The notes below the pieces were generated by a model. It was given only the letters and a program-made list of their open reading frames with translations, was not told where the DNA came from and searched no databases. Of a DNA stretch of 60,244 nt, positions 28,020 through 36,480 are shown in pieces. Position 1 is the stretch's first letter. The number at the start of each line of letters is the position of its first letter. The stretch comes from Deltaproteobacteria bacterium (GTDB taxonomy: Bacteria; JAMCPX01): positions 1-60,244 of the forward strand of contig JAMCPX010000011.1 of assembly GCA_023382265.1 (NCBI GenBank), given 5' to 3'. The position numbers and the translations under genes were made by a program.

Positions 28020-29036
28020 ATGTTTAAAATTCGTGATTTGGCATTCCAAAATCCATTTATAATGGCACCCATTGCAGGGTATACGGATAGTCCGTTCAGA
28101 CGAATGGTAAAATCTTATGGAGCATCACTTGTATACACGGAACTATTAAGTGCTGATGCGATTGTCCATTCAAATAAAAAAACGCTTGCCCTTATGTCAC
28201 ATCTAAAGGAAGAAAAACCTTTGACCATTCAATTGCTCGGTAAAGAACCTGGGATACTTGTGCATGCAGCCCGGATAGCAATCGCTTCCGGTGCCGATAT
28301 CATAGATCTTAACATGGGATGCCCTGCAAGCAATGTCGTAAATAACGGTTCCGGCGCTGCTTTAATGAAGTCGCCCGAACTCGTAAGAGAAATTATAAAG
28401 GAAATGAGGGCAGGTATAACTGTTCCGTTTACGATTAAAACAAGGATTGGCTGGGATGATAAATCAAAAAATGTTCTTCAAATACTCGAAATAGCAAACG
28501 AGGAGGGGATCGATGCAATAGCGATACATCTCAGAACAAAGATGCAGGGGTTTAAAAGAGGTATTGATATGCAAACATTGACTGATGCCGTAAAAATTTC
28601 AAGGATACCGGTAATCGGCAACGGGGATATACTCACACCCTACGATGCAAAGTTTATGTTGGAACAATCAGGATGTGCAGGTATCATGATTGGCAGAGGC
28701 GCATTAGGTGTACCCTGGATATTTGGTTTGCTCAATGAGTATATGGAGAATAATAGTTTTACACTGCCAGAACTGACACTTGTAAAAAACACCATCATCA
28801 GGCATCTTAATTTTATGATAGGGTACCATGGAGAGGTACAGGGCGTAAAATTGTTCAGAAAACATCTTGTTCATTATTCAAAAGGCAGTGAAATCTCGCC
28901 TTTACTGAGAGCACCCAATAGTTCTGATTTTAGAAGCCGTGCTGTTTTAATAAGTGATGCCGGCAGTCTATTCAAACTCATAGATCAATACTTTTATTAT
29001 TTAGAAAAACATTTTCATGGTGTAGTGCATGTATAG
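28020..29036 (+). CDS. dusB: tRNA-dihydrouridine synthase
   Basis: 338 residues. An FMN enzyme that reduces uridine in the tRNA D-loop. Visible are the start FIMAPIAGYTDSPFRRM (FMN loop), QLLGKEP, the active-site Cys segment NMGCPASNVVNNGSGAALM (near 100), TIKTRIGWDD, AIHLRTKMQGFKR and IPVIGNGDI...GIMIGRGALG. The overall pattern is of the DusB/NifR3 group. No SD is visible before the ATG at 28020, which follows a T-rich tract. It overlaps the next gene by 8 bases. Confidence 0.9.
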   Translation: MFKIRDLAFQNPFIMAPIAGYTDSPFRRMVKSYGASLVYTELLSADAIVHSNKKTLALMSHLKEEKPLTIQLLGKEPGILVHAARIAIASGADIIDLNMGCPASNVVNNGSGAALMKSPELVREIIKEMRAGITVPFTIKTRIGWDDKSKNVLQILEIANEEGIDAIAIHLRTKMQGFKRGIDMQTLTDAVKISRIPVIGNGDILTPYDAKFMLEQSGCAGIMIGRGALGVPWIFGLLNEYMENNSFTLPELTLVKNTIIRHLNFMIGYHGEVQGVKLFRKHLVHYSKGSEISPLLRAPNSSDFRSRAVLISDAGSLFKLIDQYFYYLEKHFHGVVHV

Positions 29037-29715
29037 AATAAAAGTATTCATTCTCTCAAAAAAACTCCCACCCCCTATACTGCTAAAAGTGCTGAGAAAA
29101 AATCGTTTAACCTGCCGCATAACGTCCGAACAAAAAACTGCTGTTGAAATTATACATAAAAGAGGGTTTAAACTTGTCTTCATAGATATATGCGGGTATG
29201 GTATGGAGATTCTGGAAATAATAGAACGGATCTCATCTCTTAAATCGTGCATTTTGATAGTCGTTATACCTAAAAACAGGATCTCAAATTATAAAAAACT
29301 TTTAAACAACGGTGCGTTTGATATACTGCAAAAACCTTTAAAACAGCATTTTGTAGAGGCATCTATTAAAAGGGCTTATGATGTCATAAATCTATACAGA
29401 GAACTGAAAGCGATCTCATCATTGAACAATAGTAACAGGGATTCGCGTGTACAGGTTGATGTGTTGGAGAAAGAAATAGAGGAGCTTGGGATTGATGAAC
29501 TTGTAAAGAAAAAACTTTCACATCTATTCTCAAGGCATTCGAACATAAAACTTACCGGTTTGTATTCTCTCGGCATGCCGCTTGTTGAAAAGGCATTTAT
29601 AGAAACAGCTTTAAAAGCAGCAAAAAATAATCAGGTAATGGCTTCAAGAATACTCGGAATAAATAGGAATACGTTAAAAACAAAGATGACAAAACTTAGC
29701 ATAAATAAACAATGA
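29029..29715 (+). CDS. Receiver-like protein with Fis-type HTH (no AAA+ domain)
   Basis: 228 residues. Residues 1-120 look like a response-regulator receiver: LVFIDICGYGM places an Asp at the phosphorylation position and ILQKPL keeps the C-terminal Lys. The usual acidic pair after the first strand is absent (VFILSKKLPP), so phosphorylation may be weak or lost. Residues about 180-228 are a Fis-like helix-turn-helix (VEKAFIETALKAAKNNQVMASRILGINRNTLKTKM), as at the end of NtrC-type activators. The central AAA+ domain of that class is missing. It overlaps the dus gene by 8 bases and thiD by 4. Likely a DNA-binding regulator; targets unknown. Confidence 0.7.
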   Translation: MYRIKVFILSKKLPPPILLKVLRKNRLTCRITSEQKTAVEIIHKRGFKLVFIDICGYGMEILEIIERISSLKSCILIVVIPKNRISNYKKLLNNGAFDILQKPLKQHFVEASIKRAYDVINLYRELKAISSLNNSNRDSRVQVDVLEKEIEELGIDELVKKKLSHLFSRHSNIKLTGLYSLGMPLVEKAFIETALKAAKNNQVMASRILGINRNTLKTKMTKLSINKQ

Positions 29716-30182
29716 GCAGAAACGCACTTATTATTGCTGGTTTTGATCCGGTTGCAGGTGCAGGGCTGTTAATGGATATTAAGGTATTAACATCGGCCGG
29801 CATTCATGCGTCCGCCATACCCACCGCACTTGTAATAGAAAACACAGACGTTGTGAAAGATGTAGTTCCTATAAAAACCCATACAATCAAAAAACTGATT
29901 GACATAAGTTTATCAAATACAAAGATGCACGGCATGAAAATCGGCATGCTTTATTCAAAAGAAAACATAAATCTGGTTAAAGATGTCATTAATACGTATA
30001 AACTAAAAAATGTTGTGCTTGATCCTGTACTTGTATCATCAAGCGGCAGTAAATTATTAAACTATGATGCATTAAAGTCACTTTATGCACTTATACCTTT
30101 ATGTTCGATAATAACTCCCAATATTCATGAGGCAAAGATTATTACGAAAATCAACATCGAGAGAATGAAAAAGATGACATGA
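29712..30182 (+). CDS. thiD: Hydroxymethylpyrimidine (phosphate) kinase ThiD, N-terminal half
   Basis: 156 residues matching the first 60% of ThiD: ALIIAGFDPVAGAGLLMDIKV, a substrate loop, MKIGMLYS, VVLDPVLVSSSGSKLL and ITPNIHEAKIIT. It stops at TGA 30180-30182 exactly where the family continues. The rest is encoded in another frame from ATG 30179 (4-base ATGA overlap), so either a frameshift has split the gene or two coupled polypeptides form the kinase. It overlaps the regulator upstream by 4 bases. A pyridoxal kinase-like role is the alternative. Confidence 0.75.
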   Translation: MSRNALIIAGFDPVAGAGLLMDIKVLTSAGIHASAIPTALVIENTDVVKDVVPIKTHTIKKLIDISLSNTKMHGMKIGMLYSKENINLVKDVINTYKLKNVVLDPVLVSSSGSKLLNYDALKSLYALIPLCSIITPNIHEAKIITKINIERMKKMT

Positions 30183-30490
30183 TAAGGGCAGGCAAATATT
30201 TTCTGAATCAGGGTGTACCTGCTGTTGTAATAAAGGGGGGGCATTTTATCCTGAAGGCCACGGATCTTTATATGGATAAAAAACAGCATATTTTTTTAAA
30301 AGCAAATGCAATAAATAAAGATGTCCACGGCACTGGTTGCATATTCTCGTCAGCAATCACTGCTTATCTGATAAAGGGTTACGACACAATGGAGGCAGTA
30401 AAAAATGCAAAGTTACTTACGTCACGGTATATAAAAGGCAGCTACAAGCTTTCCTATAACTTTAAAAGGTACGTTGGAAGAGCATTGTAG
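30179..30490 (+). CDS. thiD: ThiD kinase, C-terminal half (separate frame)
   Basis: 103 residues that continue the ribokinase-fold kinase without a gap: RAGKYFLNQGVPAVVIKGGHF, then the anion-hole/catalytic motif DVHGTGCIFSSAITAYL (near 60) and a C-terminal helix set. Family members normally carry this on the same chain as the half upstream. The shift is consistent with one base gained or two lost near the A-rich stretch at 30168-30176. An SD is not obvious, but the ATGA overlap would allow re-initiation. Confidence 0.7.
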   Translation: MIRAGKYFLNQGVPAVVIKGGHFILKATDLYMDKKQHIFLKANAINKDVHGTGCIFSSAITAYLIKGYDTMEAVKNAKLLTSRYIKGSYKLSYNFKRYVGRAL

Positions 30491-30563
30491 GAGGATACCG
30501 CCCGCCTTTTTTGAAATGCATATTTTGGGTTATTGAACCGCTATGACATAAGCCGGCGGCTCT

Positions 30564-30592
30564 ATCACTGCATTAAGAATGCAAGTGTGATT
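30564..30592 (+). terminator. Possible terminator after thiD
   Basis: ATCAC...GTGAT and GCATT-AAG-AATGC can pair as an imperfect hairpin, followed by TCATTTTT. The bulges make this uncertain. Confidence 0.3.
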
Positions 30593-30613
30593 CATTTTTA
30601 CCTTCGTTAACTT

Positions 30614-30642
30614 TTGGCTTGCCCGAATATGATTGTTATGAT
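30614..30642 (+). promoter_or_regulatory. Promoter of the small secreted protein gene
   Basis: TTGGCT (30614-30619), 17 bases, TATGAT (30637-30642). The start would be near 30649, before GAGGTG (30653-30658) and the ATG at 30668. Confidence 0.5.
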
Positions 30643-30667
30643 ATTCAAATGAAGAGGTGAATTTTCA

Positions 30668-31129
30668 ATGAATAGATTGTCATTTATAATAACTATTCTG
30701 ATATTGATGCTGCCTGTCCAGGCTTTCCCAATGGGTATACTCGGCGGTAAGACAGAACGTATACCAATGCCGGCAAAAAATCTTAGCTTTACTGTTGTAG
30801 ATAAGCTTGGGGTTAGAACATCGGTTGAGCACGGCAGTATAGACGGGAAAGATTATCTATCGGGCTACAACGGGTTAATACTTAATATTGTACCTCTCAG
30901 CAATATTACATCAATAGATTTTACAAATGCCGCGCACACCCCTTCAGGGGTTATGCTTAAAGTGGATAAGCATCCTGTTATCGCAATTGTACATTTTAAA
31001 GATGATAAAACCCTTAGCCTTACCGTGAGCGGCTTATGGATGTGTTATGGTATGACGCCTTACGGCTCTATTCAGGTAAACTTAGAATCAATAGATGCTG
31101 TTGATAATGTAAAACTTATAAAAAAATAG
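30668..31129 (+). CDS. Small secreted protein of unknown function
   Basis: 153 residues with a clear signal peptide (RLSFIITILILMLPVQAFPMG, cleavage probably after QAF or near it). The mature part is beta-rich with no motif I recognise, one Cys near the end and no membrane helix. GAGGTG precedes the ATG. It stands alone between its own promoter and the convergent minus-strand operon, whose last stop is only 3 bases away. Coding is supported by signal peptide, SD and promoter. Confidence 0.75.
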   Translation: MNRLSFIITILILMLPVQAFPMGILGGKTERIPMPAKNLSFTVVDKLGVRTSVEHGSIDGKDYLSGYNGLILNIVPLSNITSIDFTNAAHTPSGVMLKVDKHPVIAIVHFKDDKTLSLTVSGLWMCYGMTPYGSIQVNLESIDAVDNVKLIKK

Positions 31130-31132
31130 CTT

Positions 31133-32203
31133 CTACTTAACCTTGACCCCTACAGCGGAGAACAGGCTGTTTGTATCCACATGTTTACTTATAAGTTCAT
31201 AACCTTTTTTAACCTGATCCTCCCTTGCCACCCGTATTTTTCCTATTATAGATTCAATCCTTGATATGGTTGTAAGTGTATCGTATTTTACATGCATTAT
31301 CGGCACTCCCATTGCCTTTGCCCTGCCGAGTACGATTTCATTGGGCAATATGTCTCCTGTAAGGATAAGGCATTTTGTAGATGTTTCCAGAGCTGCTATA
31401 ATTATATCTGCTCTGTTTGCGCCTGTTATAACTGCCTTGTTTTTACTTTTTATGAAGTTCTTTAATGCATTTTCCACGTCCATGGCTCCGACAACAAGAT
31501 TCTCAATTAATTCATCTAACTTATCATGGCCTGAAAGCATCTCACCGCCTACTGTATCCATGATTTGTCTGATAGAAACAGACTCGATCAAGGGCTCTCT
31601 CGGTATTACGCCAAATACCTTTATCCCTTTTCCCTCAAGATAATGAACTACCGTCCTTCCGACAAATTCTATATCATCAGCCGTTACCCTGTTGATAATA
31701 ACACCTGCAAGCCTATTCCCGAGCAGCTCCTTTGCGGATAGTATGCAATCAATGCAAACCTCGTCTCTATAAGGATCAATAAGAACTGTCTGGATATTTA
31801 AGGATTTTATAACTATGAGATCGCTGATCTTCATAGAAAGACCCTCATAAAGATTTTGAGCACCGCTTATAATCATTACATCCTTGCCGTTAGAAAGGGT
31901 TTCATAGGCAGATCTAAATAGCCGCATGCCGTCAAAATCCTTTCCTTTAAGAACGGATGAGAGCAGATCATGCGTTACAACAACAGGGGTCATTTTATCA
32001 ATAGGGTCTGGAATCCCAAGCATACTTCTTACAAATGCAGTATCTATATCATAAAGTGCTGCGCCGGTTCCTGCCACCGATTTGCCTATAATTCTCATAT
32101 AACCCACTTTATTATGATGCGATTGAAGTATCTTACCGAGAATTATTGATAAGAGGGTTTTACCCGAATAGCTGTTTGTAGAACTTATAAAAAAGGGAAC
32201 CAT
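31133..32203 (-). CDS. P-loop AAA/DRTGG-domain protein
   Basis: 356 residues. The N-terminus STNSYSGKTLLSIILG is a P-loop of the dethiobiotin-synthetase-like (AAA_26) type; SGAQNLYEGLSM and GVIINRVT fit that fold. The C-terminal half (from about 215) resembles the DRTGG domain found in phosphotransacetylases and HPr-kinase-like proteins. There is no phosphotransacetylase catalytic domain. It lies 10 bases after the ADP-forming acyl-CoA synthetase gene, a pairing seen in other anaerobes, so a role in sensing or controlling acetyl-CoA metabolism is likely but inferred. Confidence 0.75.
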   Translation of the reverse strand: MVPFFISSTNSYSGKTLLSIILGKILQSHHNKVGYMRIIGKSVAGTGAALYDIDTAFVRSMLGIPDPIDKMTPVVVTHDLLSSVLKGKDFDGMRLFRSAYETLSNGKDVMIISGAQNLYEGLSMKISDLIVIKSLNIQTVLIDPYRDEVCIDCILSAKELLGNRLAGVIINRVTADDIEFVGRTVVHYLEGKGIKVFGVIPREPLIESVSIRQIMDTVGGEMLSGHDKLDELIENLVVGAMDVENALKNFIKSKNKAVITGANRADIIIAALETSTKCLILTGDILPNEIVLGRAKAMGVPIMHVKYDTLTTISRIESIIGKIRVAREDQVKKGYELISKHVDTNSLFSAVGVKVK

Positions 32204-32213
32204 AAAAGCCTCC

Positions 32214-34307
32214 TTAATATTTTATTGCAATTCTGGCATCTATTGCTATTGCACCTTCACCCTCACCCTGGACAAGCAGTGGATTTACATCCATTTCCAC
32301 TATTTCAGGATTATCGGTCACAAGCTGTGATAACCTCAATATTGCCTCTGCAATCGCATTAATATCCCGTTTCTTCTCACCCCTGACCCCCTGCAGCAAA
32401 GGAAATGATCTTATCTCTCTTATCATATCCTGAACCTCTGCCTCGGCAACCGGCGCTACTCTGAATGAAACGTCCTTTAACACTTCAACATATATGCCCC
32501 CAAGTCCAAACATCATTAGTGGACCAAAATTTGGATCGATATGCATTCCAATAATTGTTTCAGTCCCTGTCTTAAGCATCTGTTGAACGACAACACCCCA
32601 TATCTTCGCATCCGGCATAAACTTTTTAACGTTACCCGTGATACTCTGGAATGCGGTTTCAAGTTCCGATACATTCTGTATCCCTATAACCACGCCCCCG
32701 ACATCCGTTTTGTGCAGTACATCGGGTGAGGCTATTTTCATAACAACAGGATAACCTATTGATTCGGCAAAAGCCCTTGCTTCTTGTGATGTTCTTGCAA
32801 GTCCGCTTTTTGGTGTTTTAAAACCATACGCCTCTACAATCTCGCGTGCCTCAACGTCTACAAGACTTGACCTCCCAGATGATTGTACCGTCTGCAGAAG
32901 TCCTTTTACCTTTTTTATATCGACTTCAAAATTTCTATAAGTTTTTGCAGGCTTTTTAATCCATTCTTTATAATCGAGTACAGTTCTATATGCGGTCATT
33001 GCCGGTTCCGGGAATACAAAGTTTGGGACTCCGCCTTTTGTAAGTATCTCTATGCCTGAGGCAACGTCCTTCCCGCCCATAAATCCACCGAGTATTGTTT
33101 TATTTGCACGTCTTGATATATCTACAACGACCTCGGCGGTTTTATTTATCTCTGTCATGTCCTGAGGTGTAAGTAAAACAAAAACACCGGCAACGCCTTT
33201 ATCCTTAGTAATAATTTCAAGAGCTGCCCTGTACCTGTCTTCTCTTGCATCGCCGATTATATCATAAGGATCACCAAACGCTGCAGATGCCGGGAGTACC
33301 TTTTTAAGGGCAAGCATGCTATCATCGCTAAGATGGGCAAGACTTATATTTAATCTTTCCGATGCATCGGCGGTTATTATTCCGGGACCGCCGGCATTGG
33401 TAATGATGGCCAACCCCTCTTCATCAGGCAGCGGCTGGGTTTCGAGCAGCCTGCCTATATTAAATAACTCCTCAATTGTCTGTGCCCTTATTACCCCTGA
33501 TTGTTTAAACGCGGCATTAAAGGCTGCATCAGAGCCTGCAAGGGTTCCCGTATGAGACGATGATGCCCTTGCACCTACTTTTGTTCCACCCGCCTTGATC
33601 AGTATTACGGGTTTTTTCTTTGAAGCTATGTAAGACTTTTCTATAAATGTTTTTCCATCCGATACACCTTCTATGTATCCAAGTATGACCTTTGTATCGG
33701 GGTCTTCCGACAGATACTCTATAAAATCCGCTTCATTAAGATCCGCCTTATTGCCAAGACTTATGAATTTAGAAAAACCGATATCATTCTCTAAAGACCA
33801 GTCTAAAACAGCGGTCAATAAAGCGCCGGATTGTGATATGATTGAGATATTCCCTGCAATGGGCATGTCCGCAGCAAAACTTGCATTCAATTTACTCTTG
33901 CTGTCGATGACTCCAAGGCAATTTGGTCCAACCACTCTCATTCCATAGTTCTTTGCCTGTTCTTGCAATTCTCTCTCAAGTAGAGCGCCTTCATGCCCAA
34001 TCTCTTTGAACCCTGCCGATATTACAATAATGTATCTTGCACCCTTTTCTGCACAATCCTTTAGTGAAGCTATTATTGCTTTGGGCGGTATCATAAACAC
34101 TGCGAGCGATATTGGGTCGGGTATGCTTTTAATATCCGGATAAACCTTTACCCCGAGTATCTCGTTAGCGGATGGATTAACAGGATAGACCCTGCCTTTG
34201 TATCCCCCTTCTATGATATTCTTGATCATGCTGTATCCGACCTTACCCGGTACCTTTGATGCACCTATGAGGGCTATACTTTCCGGATTGAATATTGTAT
34301 CAAGCAT
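32214..34307 (-). CDS. Acyl-CoA synthetase (ADP-forming), fused alpha-beta
   Basis: 697 residues. The N-terminal CoA-binding fold (IALIGASKVPGKVGYSM), two succinyl-CoA-ligase-like domains with the phospho-histidine region SSHTGTLAGSDAAFNAAFKQ (near 255) and a C-terminal ATP-grasp domain (about 475-697, YPVVMKIASPDVLHKTDVGG) are all present. It interconverts acetyl- or acyl-CoA with the free acid while making ATP from ADP, typical of fermenters and some anaerobic degraders. The fused order is like archaeal and deltaproteobacterial enzymes. The acyl specificity cannot be read from sequence. It precedes the DRTGG gene in the same operon. Confidence 0.9.
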   Translation of the reverse strand: MLDTIFNPESIALIGASKVPGKVGYSMIKNIIEGGYKGRVYPVNPSANEILGVKVYPDIKSIPDPISLAVFMIPPKAIIASLKDCAEKGARYIIVISAGFKEIGHEGALLERELQEQAKNYGMRVVGPNCLGVIDSKSKLNASFAADMPIAGNISIISQSGALLTAVLDWSLENDIGFSKFISLGNKADLNEADFIEYLSEDPDTKVILGYIEGVSDGKTFIEKSYIASKKKPVILIKAGGTKVGARASSSHTGTLAGSDAAFNAAFKQSGVIRAQTIEELFNIGRLLETQPLPDEEGLAIITNAGGPGIITADASERLNISLAHLSDDSMLALKKVLPASAAFGDPYDIIGDAREDRYRAALEIITKDKGVAGVFVLLTPQDMTEINKTAEVVVDISRRANKTILGGFMGGKDVASGIEILTKGGVPNFVFPEPAMTAYRTVLDYKEWIKKPAKTYRNFEVDIKKVKGLLQTVQSSGRSSLVDVEAREIVEAYGFKTPKSGLARTSQEARAFAESIGYPVVMKIASPDVLHKTDVGGVVIGIQNVSELETAFQSITGNVKKFMPDAKIWGVVVQQMLKTGTETIIGMHIDPNFGPLMMFGLGGIYVEVLKDVSFRVAPVAEAEVQDMIREIRSFPLLQGVRGEKKRDINAIAEAILRLSQLVTDNPEIVEMDVNPLLVQGEGEGAIAIDARIAIKY

Positions 34308-34337
34308 TTGTACCTCCGATATCGTGCTATAGGAACT

Positions 34338-34634
34338 TCACTTAAATGAGTTATAAAATCTTTTCAACGCGTATTCAGGATCCTGTCTTTTGTATTCATC
34401 CTCTGTAAGAAAATATCTATAGTTATGAGTATAATCCATTAATAGCTTATAAGCGTAATTGATCTCTGCCATCTTTTTAGTGCAAAAATCCTTATTCTTA
34501 TCCTCACATTTATCGGGATGATACTGCCTGGCCAATCTGTGATAAGCATCCTTTATATGATCAATTGTTGCTATATAAGGTAATCCAAGTATCCTTCTTG
34601 CTTTATTTATTTCCCTGTACTTTGGTAGATTCAT
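34338..34634 (-). CDS. Small J-domain protein
   Basis: 98 residues, almost all a J domain: ARRILGLPYIATIDHIKDAYHRLARQYHPDKC with the invariant HPD that stimulates Hsp70 ATPase, then helix III/IV. No zinc finger or G/F region, so it is not full DnaJ. The start overlaps the end of lgt by 32 bases; the family pattern begins near residue 12, so a slightly later start is possible. Two Cys near 42 and 50 lie in the loop after HPD. Confidence 0.85.
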   Translation of the reverse strand: MNLPKYREINKARRILGLPYIATIDHIKDAYHRLARQYHPDKCEDKNKDFCTKKMAEINYAYKLLMDYTHNYRYFLTEDEYKRQDPEYALKRFYNSFK

Positions 34635-35412
34635 TTTTTGTTTTCTTTGTCCTTGCCCAGATAAATATTATCCATCCTACCATAAATGTGGGTATTGCTA
34701 TAAACTGTGATGTTGAAAGAGGGCCTACAAATCTACGGATAGTATCACCCCTGAAAAATTCTATAATAAATCTGTTAAACGAATATAGAATCAGAAAAAG
34801 CCCTACAAGCTCGCCGTCATTCTTTTTGAATTTCTTTTCGTACCATAATAAAAATCCAAACAGGATCAGCCCGTTAACCGCCTCAAAAAGTTCTGTAGAG
34901 TATAATCTCTGGCCTGGATAGGCAAGGCCGGCATCACTGTTAGGTGAGAATATAGAGCCAAGTGGCCATGGAAGTGTAGTAGGTTTACCAAAACAGCAGC
35001 CATTCATGTAACATCCAAAGGTACGATGTATTGCATAGCCAAGCCCTAGGTATGGGGAGATTAAATCCGCATATTTAAAAAAGCTTGCTTTTACCCATTT
35101 TATATAAATCAGTATAGCAAGGACTCCGCCGAATAAACCCCCATAAAAAACGAGCCCGCCTTTCCAGATCTCGAGCATCTCAAGCGGATGCTGCATATAG
35201 TAATGCCATAATGTTATTATGAATACAACCCTCGCGCCTAAGATAGAACCGATCATGATCCAGAAGCTCATATCGAGGACAATGTTTGGATCAAGAGCAA
35301 GTTTTTTGGCCTTTCTCGTAGCTAGGTAGATTGCAACTATGAACGCTGAAGCCATTGCAACCCCGTAGGTATGAATTGTTATTGGACCGTAGTGAAATAG
35401 GATCGGATGCAT
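34603..35412 (-). CDS. lgt: Prolipoprotein diacylglyceryl transferase
   Basis: 269 residues from the ATG at 35412, preferred over the longer frame to 35490 because AAAAGGAG lies about 12 bases before it and the family starts 'MHPILFxxGPI'. It adds diacylglycerol from phosphatidylglycerol to the lipobox Cys, needed for the several lipoproteins seen here. About seven transmembrane helices; signature HRTFGCYMNGCCFGKPT (near 133) with the catalytic Arg/Gly-rich loop, and RGDTIRRF near the end. Membrane enzyme. Confidence 0.95.
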   Translation of the reverse strand: MHPILFHYGPITIHTYGVAMASAFIVAIYLATRKAKKLALDPNIVLDMSFWIMIGSILGARVVFIITLWHYYMQHPLEMLEIWKGGLVFYGGLFGGVLAILIYIKWVKASFFKYADLISPYLGLGYAIHRTFGCYMNGCCFGKPTTLPWPLGSIFSPNSDAGLAYPGQRLYSTELFEAVNGLILFGFLLWYEKKFKKNDGELVGLFLILYSFNRFIIEFFRGDTIRRFVGPLSTSQFIAIPTFMVGWIIFIWARTKKTKNESTKVQGNK

Positions 35413-35448
35413 ATATGTATGTTCTCCTTTTAAGTGTAAATTAAATCT

Positions 35449-35454
35449 ATTATA
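35449..35454 (-). promoter_or_regulatory. Perfect -10 box upstream of lgt
   Basis: TATAAT on the minus strand, 36 bases before the lgt ATG. A TTTATA lies 18 bases further up, a weak -35. It supports transcription starting after lpxH rather than read-through. Confidence 0.4.
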
Positions 35455-35580
35455 CTGCATTTTCAATATGTTTATAAAAATGTCAATCAAAGTTGAAAAG
35501 TGCGATGGCGGGCTTTTTAATATTCTGAAAGACTATGTGATGAATTAAGCCTCCGATTGTTATAGCCATCTGCGTTTTGA

Positions 35581-36303
35581 TCACCTAAAAAACTTCAGAT
35601 CAATTCTATCATCCCTTACAATAACATATGTATAGTCATTGAACCAATTGCCTGTGTTAACATACTTTATATGTCTTTCTCCGAAAAAAAGTTCCCTTAT
35701 CAAAGGCTTGTGGAAATGTCCCGCAATGAGCACTTCAATGCCCTGCATTGCCTTTTTTTCTATGTATTCATCAAGTACATGAGCAGGCATTTCTCTTTTT
35801 GCTGTCCATACATCTCTGCTTTGCTTTGACAGCCATGCTGCGATATTTTTCAGCATCATTACAGGAACAATCTGAACAATTATACGTGCAAACCTGCTTC
35901 TTAAAACGGCTCTTAAAAACCTATAGCCTTTATCCGTATAATCGATTGTATCTCCGTGCGTTATATGAAATCTTTTCCCGTTGATAGTGGTATCATAATC
36001 TCTGTCTATTATTTCAACATCAAATATATTTTTTAACACATCTTTTACAAAGAAATCATGATTGCCGACCGCATAGTACAGCCTGACGCCCTTTTCAGAA
36101 AGATTTTTAAGGCTGTCAAGCAAAGATACATAAACGGGATCGATTAACCCGCCGGGGCTTATCCAAAAATCAAATATATCACCAAGCAAAAACAGTGCAT
36201 CTGGAGGCTCGTTCTCCAGGCTTTTAAAAAACCTTACCATTATTCGCTGATTTGGGTCATCCTTACCATGCAAATGTGCATCGGAAAGAAATATGCAGTA
36301 CAT
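35581..36303 (-). CDS. lpxH: UDP-2,3-diacylglucosamine diphosphatase LpxH
   Basis: 240 residues. It cleaves UDP-2,3-diacylglucosamine to lipid X in lipid A synthesis, at the inner membrane. The metallophosphoesterase metal-binding set is complete: SDAHLHG (Asp8, His10), LLGDIFDFW (near 41), VGNHDFF (near 81), ITHGDTIDYTDKGY (near 115) and AGHFHKP (near 197). No SD is seen; the -10 box lies 5 bases from the ATG, so translation may begin on a leaderless message. It shows the host makes lipopolysaccharide-type lipid A. Confidence 0.9.
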   Translation of the reverse strand: MYCIFLSDAHLHGKDDPNQRIMVRFFKSLENEPPDALFLLGDIFDFWISPGGLIDPVYVSLLDSLKNLSEKGVRLYYAVGNHDFFVKDVLKNIFDVEIIDRDYDTTINGKRFHITHGDTIDYTDKGYRFLRAVLRSRFARIIVQIVPVMMLKNIAAWLSKQSRDVWTAKREMPAHVLDEYIEKKAMQGIEVLIAGHFHKPLIRELFFGERHIKYVNTGNWFNDYTYVIVRDDRIDLKFFR

Positions 36304-36308
36304 AAAAG

Positions 36309-36339
36309 ATTATATCCAATCATTTTTATGCAATGTCAA
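36309..36339 (-). promoter_or_regulatory. lpxH promoter (leaderless start likely)
   Basis: TTGACA (36334-36339) and TATAAT (36309-36314) on the minus strand, both perfect, 19 bases apart. Transcription would begin at or within the lpxH ATG (36301-36303). Confidence 0.55.
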
Positions 36340-36383
36340 ATAACTTTGTTTTAAGCGGAACAATGAGCTGCCCACACGAGCTG

Positions 36384-36425
36384 CAGATACCTCGCTGCCT
36401 GCGGCGATGATGTTCATTTCTTGCT
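36384..36425. repeat. Dispersed stem-loop repeat, copy 2
   Basis: Matches the copy at 27937 with the same CAGATACC, GCTGC, CGGCGA and TCATT blocks; CCTCGC can pair with GCGATG with one mismatch. It lies between divergent lpxH and trp transcription units. Confidence 0.5.
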
Positions 36426-36450
36426 TAGTTTGTGCTATATATGTTAGAAT
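36421..36450 (+). promoter_or_regulatory. Candidate trp operon promoter
   Basis: TTGCTT (36421-36426), 18 bases, TAGAAT (36445-36450). The start near 36457 would leave 24 bases before a leader ORF. The -35 is weak. A TTGACA at 36485 has no spaced -10. Confidence 0.35.
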
Positions 36451-36480
36451 TTCGGCAAGAATTATATTTCGGGAGCTAAA

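Noticed and set aside
30168-30182. Programmed -1 frameshift site in thiD
   Set aside because: The A-tract is GAAAAAG, one A short of the standard A_AAA_AAG slippery heptamer, and no downstream pseudoknot is evident; simple mutation or coupling is more likely.
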